DNA from: CAYUVH01 sp964448135
GTDB taxonomy: Bacteria > Verrucomicrobiota > Verrucomicrobiia > Limisphaerales > UBA8199
Reading direction: 5' to 3'
Length of the DNA: 64,000 bases
NCBI GenBank assembly: GCA_964448135.1
Contig: CAYUVH010000039.1
Span: 186,001-250,000, forward strand
Shown here: in pieces, positions 59,222-64,000 of the stretch
Position numbering within the stretch: the stretch's first letter is position 1
How the letters are laid out: every line of letters begins with the position of its first letter
Program-made: the position numbers and the translations under genes
Notes under the pieces: generated by a model
Seen by the model: the letters and a program-made list of their open reading frames with translations, nothing else
The model's database searches: none
Told to the model about the DNA's origin: nothing

Positions 59222-59310
59222 CTTCCGTATTTTCCACAACCTCGTCTCCCTTCGATTCCCAATTGCCAGCCCGCCGCGCCTGACCCATCATCAAGTCAAC
59301 TGACAACGCT

Positions 59311-60417
59311 ATGGCCTACCAGGAAAAACAACTCCGGGACATCTCGAAGCAATTTCAAATCTACGGCGAAATCCTTCACGCCGAGACGTTCAAGATCGGC
59401 CACATCAACGAAACCTATTCCGCCACCTATAACCAGGGCGGCATGCGCGTCCGCTACATCCACCAGAAAATCAACAAGGGCGTTTTCAAAAACCCGGCGG
59501 CGGTGATGAACAACGTGATGCGCGTCACCACGCACATCCAGAAGAAGCTCGAAGCCGCCACCACGCGCGACGTCACCCGCCGTTCGCTGATAGTCATCCC
59601 CACGCGGGACGGCCAGTCTTATTACCAGGGCAAGGATGGCGAGTTCTGGCGCACCTTTGTTTTTGTCGAAGGCGTGGAAACCTTCGAGGCGGTGCAAACG
59701 CCGCCGCAGGCGCTGCAAGCCGGCCGCGCTTTCGGCGAGTTTCAGCATTTGCTGGTGGACCTTCCCGGCGGACGCCTCCACGAAACGATTCCCAATTTTC
59801 ACAACACGCGTAAACGGTTCTCCGCCCTGCAGCAGGCCATCCAAAACGATCACTATAACCGCGCCAAGGAGGCGAAGGTTGAGATCGAATTCGCCCTGCA
59901 GCACGAAGCCATGGTGGACGTGATTCTCAACGCGATGGCCAAAAAGAAAATCCCCGAGCGCATCACGCACAATGACACGAAGTTCAACAACGTCATGCTC
60001 GATGTCCTCACCGGCGAAGCCATGTGCGTGGTGGACCTCGATACCGTCATGCCCGGCTGCGCGCTGTATGATTTCGGCGACATGGTCCGCACCACCACCA
60101 GCCCGACCCTCGAGGACGAGCGCGACCTTTCCAAGGTGAAAATGCAGATGCCGATGTTCAAGAAGCTCGCCGAGGGCTACCTCTCCACCGCCGGCCAGTT
60201 TCTCACCAAAGCGGAGCGCGCCTACATCGCTTTCTCCGGAAAATTGATCACCTTTGAAATCGGCCTGCGCTTTCTCACCGATTTTCTCAGCGGCGACACG
60301 TATTTCCGCATTCACCGCCCCGGTCACAATCTCGATCGCTGCCGCACGCAATTCAAACTCGTGGATTCCATCGAGAAACAAGAGGACGCGATGCAGAAAT
60401 ACGTGAACCAGCTCTGA
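59311..60417 (+). CDS. Sugar kinase of the NahK/aminoglycoside phosphotransferase-like family
   Basis: The 368-residue protein has a kinase-like fold with FKIGHINETYSATYNQGG (N-lobe), the catalytic loop ITHNDTKFNNVMLD and the metal-binding VVDLDTVMPGCALYDFGDMVR. These are typical of N-acetylhexosamine 1-kinases (NahK), which phosphorylate GlcNAc/GalNAc at C1. There is no signal peptide, so it is cytoplasmic. Substrate is inferred only. A terminator-like hairpin follows the stop codon. Confidence 0.8.
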   Translation: MAYQEKQLRDISKQFQIYGEILHAETFKIGHINETYSATYNQGGMRVRYIHQKINKGVFKNPAAVMNNVMRVTTHIQKKLEAATTRDVTRRSLIVIPTRDGQSYYQGKDGEFWRTFVFVEGVETFEAVQTPPQALQAGRAFGEFQHLLVDLPGGRLHETIPNFHNTRKRFSALQQAIQNDHYNRAKEAKVEIEFALQHEAMVDVILNAMAKKKIPERITHNDTKFNNVMLDVLTGEAMCVVDLDTVMPGCALYDFGDMVRTTTSPTLEDERDLSKVKMQMPMFKKLAEGYLSTAGQFLTKAERAYIAFSGKLITFEIGLRFLTDFLSGDTYFRIHRPGHNLDRCRTQFKLVDSIEKQEDAMQKYVNQL

Positions 60418-60439
60418 GCCAAATTGAGGGGCGGTCGCT

Positions 60440-60470
60440 CGATTACAAACCCAGGCCGGTCTTGTAATCG
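60440..60470 (+). terminator. Terminator-like hairpin after the NahK-like gene
   Basis: Nine-base perfect arms CGATTACAA and TTGTAATCG around 13 bases, followed by CGTTTTCTT. It lies 23 bases after the stop codon and fits a Rho-independent terminator with a weak T-run. Confidence 0.6.
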
Positions 60471-60531
60471 CGTTTTCTTGCCAAGCGAAAATCGTCTGGT
60501 TTAATTTGCTCCCGGACGCCCCGCTCAAGTT

Positions 60532-61068
60532 ATGGAAATCAAAGTCGTTTGCGTTTGTGGCCAGAAATACAAATTCGACGTCGAACCGGTGAACGGCGTG
60601 ATGCCGTGGATCGTGAAGTGCCCGGTCTGCACTGCGGATGGCACCGCCACCGCCAACGTCCTCATCGCCCAGCAACTCGCCGCCGCGCCGCCGCGTCCGG
60701 CGGCTCCGTTTGCGGCGTTGCCCCGGCCCGTCGCAGTGGCGGCGCCTGCTGCTCCGGTAGCTGTGGCCGCGCCTCCGCCGGTGCCGGTTGGCGCGCCGGC
60801 GCCCGTTGCCATGACCGCGCCGGTATCCCCCGAAGCCGCTCAACCCCGGACTCCTTTCCGCCCGGCCCCTCCTGGCCGGGCAAACAAGGAAGATCATGAC
60901 ACCTGGAAATGGTGGTACTACGTCCTTGCCGGCGTTTGCTTTGCGGGTTACGACGTGTGGTACGCTCTCGATACTCACAAATATGGAAAGCTCGGCGGCC
61001 TTTTCCTTTCAGTCGTCCTGATCTTTGTCGGTTTCTGGAAGCGTAGCGCAGACAAGGCCAAAGCGTAG
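60532..61068 (+). CDS. Unknown protein: N-terminal Cys motifs, Pro/Ala-rich linker, two membrane helices
   Basis: The 178-residue protein starts with a compact domain holding CVCG and CPVC (about 8-36), a probable zinc ribbon. About 80 residues of Pro/Ala/Val-rich linker follow, then two hydrophobic helices (WWYYVLAGVCFAGYDVWY and LGGLFLSVVLIFVGFW) and a basic tail. The layout is like small membrane-tethered adaptor proteins. Function unknown. It stands alone between two terminators or gaps. Confidence 0.65.
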   Translation: MEIKVVCVCGQKYKFDVEPVNGVMPWIVKCPVCTADGTATANVLIAQQLAAAPPRPAAPFAALPRPVAVAAPAAPVAVAAPPPVPVGAPAPVAMTAPVSPEAAQPRTPFRPAPPGRANKEDHDTWKWWYYVLAGVCFAGYDVWYALDTHKYGKLGGLFLSVVLIFVGFWKRSADKAKA

Positions 61069-61121
61069 CGCGCGGCGAGGCTTGAGCTTGACCTGCCGGG
61101 CGCAAATGAACATATAGGTTC

Positions 61122-62252
61122 ATGCTTACGCTGCGCTTCATTCATCGCCGCCTCCCGTTCCTTTGCACTTCACTCCTGGCTGCTCTCGCGCTGACAGGGT
61201 GCGCCACCAAAAAGCCGACGTCGCAGGCTTTGCCTTTCAGCCCGCCGCCCGGCTCGACCAACTTCAAGCCCGGCACGCGTGAAGCGCGCGCCGGAGACGA
61301 AATCGTCGCCGCCGGCCAGTTCTTCCACACCGGCACGCCGGTAGTCCTTTGGATGGACCCGGGTGGCTACGATGCCTATCGCGTGGAACGGCGCTTTACC
61401 CCCCTGGACAAATCCGATTGGGCCACCTCGCACGCGGAAGGCAAGGACCTCGAAACCCCGAATCGTTACAACATGCGCAAAGCCGGCCTTACGGACGCCG
61501 AAATCGAGCGCCTGCGTGGTGGTGGTTGGGACCTGCCGACCCTCCAACGCGTGGTGGATCAATTCGTCGTCCATTTCGACGTGGCCGGCACAAGCAAACA
61601 ATGCTTCAACATCCTCCACGACCACCGCAACCTCAGCGTTCACTTCATGCTCGATATCGACGGCACGATTTACCAAACGCTCGATCTCAAGGAACGCGCC
61701 TGGCAGGCCACGACGGCGAACAGCCGCTCCGTCGGCATTGAAATTGCCAACATGGGGGCGTATCGATCTCCCGATTCCCGCTCGCTGAAGGAATGGTACG
61801 GCCCGGACGATCACGGGCGCACTCGCATCACCATCCCCCCGAGCTACGGCGACGGCGGCGTCCGCACCAAGAATTTTGTCGGCTACCCCGACCGCCCAGA
61901 CCTGGTGACTGGCAACATCCAAGGCCAGGAGCTGATGCAATACGATTACACGCCGCAGCAATACGCCGCCCTCACCAGATTGATCGCCAGTCTCTGCACG
62001 ATCTTTCCCAATCTGAAGTGCCAGTATCCCACGGACGCTTCCGGCAAGCTCATCACGCACAAGCTGCCCGACGACCAGCTCAATTCGTATCACGGCGTCC
62101 TCGGCCATTATCACGTTCAGACGAACAAAACCGATCCCGGTCCGGCCTTTCAATGGGACAAGGTCATCGGCGGCGCGAAGCAGATGATGAAATCGCCCGG
62201 CGGCGGTTCCACTTCTGAGAACTGGCTGGGACATATGCGGCCGCAGGATTAG
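61122..62252 (+). CDS. Lipoprotein N-acetylmuramoyl-L-alanine amidase (Amidase_2)
   Basis: The 376-residue protein has a lipoprotein signal ending LALTGC, so it is anchored in the envelope. The zinc amidase fold shows VVHFDVAGTSKQCFNILHDHRNLSVHFMLDIDGTIYQTLDLKERAWQA and NSRSVGIEIANMG, and the late zinc histidine in HYHVQTNKTDPGPAF. It cleaves the muramoyl-alanine bond of peptidoglycan or muropeptides. An insertion of about 60 residues between NMG and the last motif is longer than in short AmpD proteins. Confidence 0.85.
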   Translation: MLTLRFIHRRLPFLCTSLLAALALTGCATKKPTSQALPFSPPPGSTNFKPGTREARAGDEIVAAGQFFHTGTPVVLWMDPGGYDAYRVERRFTPLDKSDWATSHAEGKDLETPNRYNMRKAGLTDAEIERLRGGGWDLPTLQRVVDQFVVHFDVAGTSKQCFNILHDHRNLSVHFMLDIDGTIYQTLDLKERAWQATTANSRSVGIEIANMGAYRSPDSRSLKEWYGPDDHGRTRITIPPSYGDGGVRTKNFVGYPDRPDLVTGNIQGQELMQYDYTPQQYAALTRLIASLCTIFPNLKCQYPTDASGKLITHKLPDDQLNSYHGVLGHYHVQTNKTDPGPAFQWDKVIGGAKQMMKSPGGGSTSENWLGHMRPQD

Positions 62253-62313
62253 GCGAAGCAAAGCATCCGGCCTCGGACTTGAAACCACGGGGCTTTATCG
62301 TAAGTTTCCACAT

Positions 62314-62529
62314 ATGATTAGGGCAGCCGAGATCGAGAAAATGAGCCTTGAGGAACGCCTTGAGACCATGGAGCTGCTTTGGGCATCGCTAGTGCGGACG
62401 CCGGAAAAAATTTCCTCACCCGATTGGCACGGCGAAGTCCTGAACGAACGACTTGCGAAGATCAAGCGCGGCAGCGCGGAATTCCTCACTTTGCCCCAAT
62501 TGAGACAGCGCTTGAAAAAGAAAGCGTGA
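62314..62529 (+). CDS. Antitoxin of the 'addiction module component' family
   Basis: The 71-residue protein reads ...IEKMSLEERLETMELLWASL...SPDWHGEVLNERLAKI..G, the typical layout of small antitoxins paired with RelE/ParE toxins (helical, with a conserved W-H-x-x-x-L). It neutralises the downstream toxin and usually represses the operon with it. Its stop codon overlaps the toxin start by one base (TGATG). Confidence 0.85.
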   Translation: MIRAAEIEKMSLEERLETMELLWASLVRTPEKISSPDWHGEVLNERLAKIKRGSAEFLTLPQLRQRLKKKA

Positions 62530-62831
62530 TGCGCTCGATTGTCGTCCTTGCAGAAGCTGCTGAGGACCTCGAGTCAGCTCGAGACTTCTACGAGGACAGG
62601 GAAAGTGGACTGGGAGAATATTTTCTGCGGTCCTTGCTGTCGGACATCGAACGCCTTGCGGTTCAGCATGGTACCCATCACAAACAACATCGGTGCTTTC
62701 GCATGCTGGCGACGAGATTTCCTTTCGGAATTTACTATCTGGATACAGCCGGGGAAACCATGGTGGTTGGGATTCTCGATTTGAGGCGGGACCCGGGCTC
62801 GATTCGATACATTATGGACCAAAGAGTTTGA
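62529..62831 (+). CDS. RelE/ParE-superfamily toxin
   Basis: The 100-residue protein has the RelE/ParE fold pattern: AAEDLESARDFYEDRESGLGEYFLRSLLSDIERL, then RFPFGIYYLDTAGETMVVGILDLRRDPGSI. The real start is the ATG overlapping the antitoxin stop; an earlier frame start lies inside the antitoxin gene. It would inhibit translation (RelE-like) or gyrase (ParE-like); the sequence does not decide. The pair lies just before polA. Confidence 0.85.
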   Translation: MRSIVVLAEAAEDLESARDFYEDRESGLGEYFLRSLLSDIERLAVQHGTHHKQHRCFRMLATRFPFGIYYLDTAGETMVVGILDLRRDPGSIRYIMDQRV

Positions 62832-62876
62832 TCGCCCACATTTGTCCTCACTCTGAAGCACAACCCAGGCTTATCA

Positions 62877-64000
62877 ATGCCGAATAAGTTATATCTCCTG
62901 GACGGAATGGCGCTCGCCTATCGGGCGCATTTCGCCTTTATCCGCCGTCCAATTCTGACTTCCAAGGGCGTCAACTCTTCCGCCCTGTACGGCTTCGCGC
63001 TCACACTGCTGGACATTCTCGAAAAGCAAAAGCCCACCCATCTCGCGGTCGCCTTCGATACGGCCGCGCCGACGGACCGGCACAAGGAGTTCGCCGATTA
63101 CAAGGCCCAGCGCGAGGAAATGCCCGAAGACCTCAGCGCCGCGCTCCCGCACATTGATCGTCTGATCGAGGGCTTCAACATCCCCGTCCTGAAATACGAC
63201 GGCTACGAAGCCGACGACGTCATCGGCACACTCGTCACCCAAGCGGCGAAGGAGGGCTTCGAGTCCTACATGGTCACGTCGGACAAGGACTTCGGCCAGC
63301 TCGTCAACGACAAGACCTTCATCTACAAACCCGGGCGCGCCGGCGATGACGCCGAAACCCTCGGCGTCGAGCAGATCAAGCAGCGTTGGAACATCCAGCG
63401 GCCCGAGCAAGTCGTGGACATCCTGGCGCTCATGGGCGATGCGTCGGACAACATCCCCGGCGTCCCGGGCATCGGCGAGAAAACCGCCATGAAGCTCATC
63501 GGTCAATTCGGCACCCTGGATGCCTTGCTCGAACGGACCGGGGAACTGACCGGCAAGCTGAAGGAGAATCTCGTCGCCCATCGCGACGCCGCCCTCCTTT
63601 CCCGCCGCCTCGCCACCATTCAACGCGACGTTCCCTGCAAACTCGAAATCGAGGGGCTCGTGCTTCGTCCCCGGGACGATGAGAAGCTCAAAGACCTCTT
63701 CGCCGAGTTCGAATTCAATTCCCTCGGTCGCCGGCTATTCGGCAACGATTTCAAAGCCGGACGCGGCTTCGCTACCCCTGCACCTGCGCCAACCGCGCCC
63801 GCCAAATCCAAACCCGCCGGCGCATCCAACACTCTGGAATTTGATTTCGGCCAGGAAACCAAGGCATCGCCAACGCCCATCGAGCCTGCGCCAACGGATG
63901 CAGCCGAGCCTCGCCCCGCCAATCTCAAAACCATCGCGGACGTCCCTCACGATTACAAAATCGCCGCCACGAAAGCCGAACGCGCTAAATTGATCCGCGA
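62877..64000 (+). CDS. polA: DNA polymerase I, N-terminal part (3' end outside the window)
   Basis: 374 codons are visible. The 5' nuclease domain covers about residues 1-290: LYLLDGMALAYRAHFAF, VAFDTAAPTDRHKEFADYKAQR, GYEADDVIGTLV, TSDKDFGQLV, and the helix-hairpin-helix DASDNIPGVPGIGEKTAMKLI. An Ala/Pro-rich linker follows and the 3'-5' exonuclease-like domain begins at the edge. It fills gaps and removes primers in replication and repair. The gene starts 45 bases after the toxin stop. The linker is longer and more proline-rich than in E. coli Pol I, as far as I can judge. Confidence 0.93.
   Translation, partial: MPNKLYLLDGMALAYRAHFAFIRRPILTSKGVNSSALYGFALTLLDILEKQKPTHLAVAFDTAAPTDRHKEFADYKAQREEMPEDLSAALPHIDRLIEGFNIPVLKYDGYEADDVIGTLVTQAAKEGFESYMVTSDKDFGQLVNDKTFIYKPGRAGDDAETLGVEQIKQRWNIQRPEQVVDILALMGDASDNIPGVPGIGEKTAMKLIGQFGTLDALLERTGELTGKLKENLVAHRDAALLSRRLATIQRDVPCKLEIEGLVLRPRDDEKLKDLFAEFEFNSLGRRLFGNDFKAGRGFATPAPAPTAPAKSKPAGASNTLEFDFGQETKASPTPIEPAPTDAAEPRPANLKTIADVPHDYKIAATKAERAKLIR

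Larger units (their letters stand above)
58926..59310. other. Gene-free region between divergent AAA and kinase genes
   Basis: These 385 bases contain three dispersed elements. A hairpin at 59014-59031 has arms GTGGCCG and CGGCCAC around TCCC; one at 59130-59146 has arms GCGCCCG and CGGGCGC around AGA; a TTCGTCA-type heptamer array follows. No gene is believable here. Confidence 0.65.

Noticed and set aside
59296..60978. A 560-codon minus-strand frame opposite the NahK-like kinase
   Set aside because: The plus strand has intact kinase motifs; the minus frame shows only low-complexity composition.

Overview
The window is a GC-rich, gene-dense piece of bacterial chromosome. It fits a verrucomicrobial genome of the Pedosphaera/Limisphaerales kind (an inference from gene content, not a database match). 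The grounds are a complete alternative complex III operon, an ECF sigma factor fused to a membrane segment and secretin-like domain, TAT-exported Gfo/Idh proteins, PAS-rich signalling proteins and many short dispersed repeats. I saw no rRNA or tRNA gene, no CRISPR array and no insertion sequence.

Layout. Bases 1-1797 hold the end of an ABC-2 permease-like gene. Bases 2023-13471 (minus strand) are one tightly packed ten-gene respiratory operon, actA-B-C-D-E-F followed by a small membrane protein, a CcoN-like subunit, a CcoO-like cytochrome and a monohaem cytochrome c. The CcoN-like protein has lost every histidine that should bind haem b, haem b3 and CuB, so the operon looks like a quinol:cytochrome c oxidoreductase with a 'dead' oxidase module attached. 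Bases 13.5-18 kb carry two unknown tandem paralogues and a sigma-factor/membrane fusion that overlaps a solitary solute-binding protein gene. Bases 18-24 kb hold a YdjC-like deacetylase and a deoC-aldehyde dehydrogenase-glycosidase-truncated aldehyde dehydrogenase block; the two aldehyde dehydrogenases resemble a split ALDH16. Bases 24-36 kb hold a TMTC-like membrane/TPR protein, a REC-PAS-PAS-PP2C protein, aroK, queG, a divergent Gfo/Idh and phosphomannose-isomerase-like pair, an aminotransferase and a cNMP-binding/universal-stress pair. Bases 36-42.5 kb hold a secreted unknown, a hybrid kinase and an orphan Mu gp27/gp28-like terminase pair.

Bases 42.8-48.5 kb (plus strand) carry miaB, an esterase, miaE, a membrane protein, a family 9 glycosyltransferase and a REC-histidine kinase. 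Bases 48.5-52.9 kb carry a YggT-like protein and gltA-sucC-sucD. Bases 53-62.8 kb hold a cystathionine gamma-synthase family enzyme, two amidases, a cobalamin adenosyltransferase, a TPR-AAA/TPR-membrane pair, a NahK-like kinase and a toxin-antitoxin pair. The start of polA runs off the right edge.

A second theme is repetitive DNA. Degenerate heptanucleotide arrays of at least four unrelated sequences sit at gene edges, 10-bp and 6-bp arrays also occur, and several repeat units lie in frame inside actB, the sigma fusion and the terminase gene. Family assignments and motif comparisons come from memory of the families; no searches were run.
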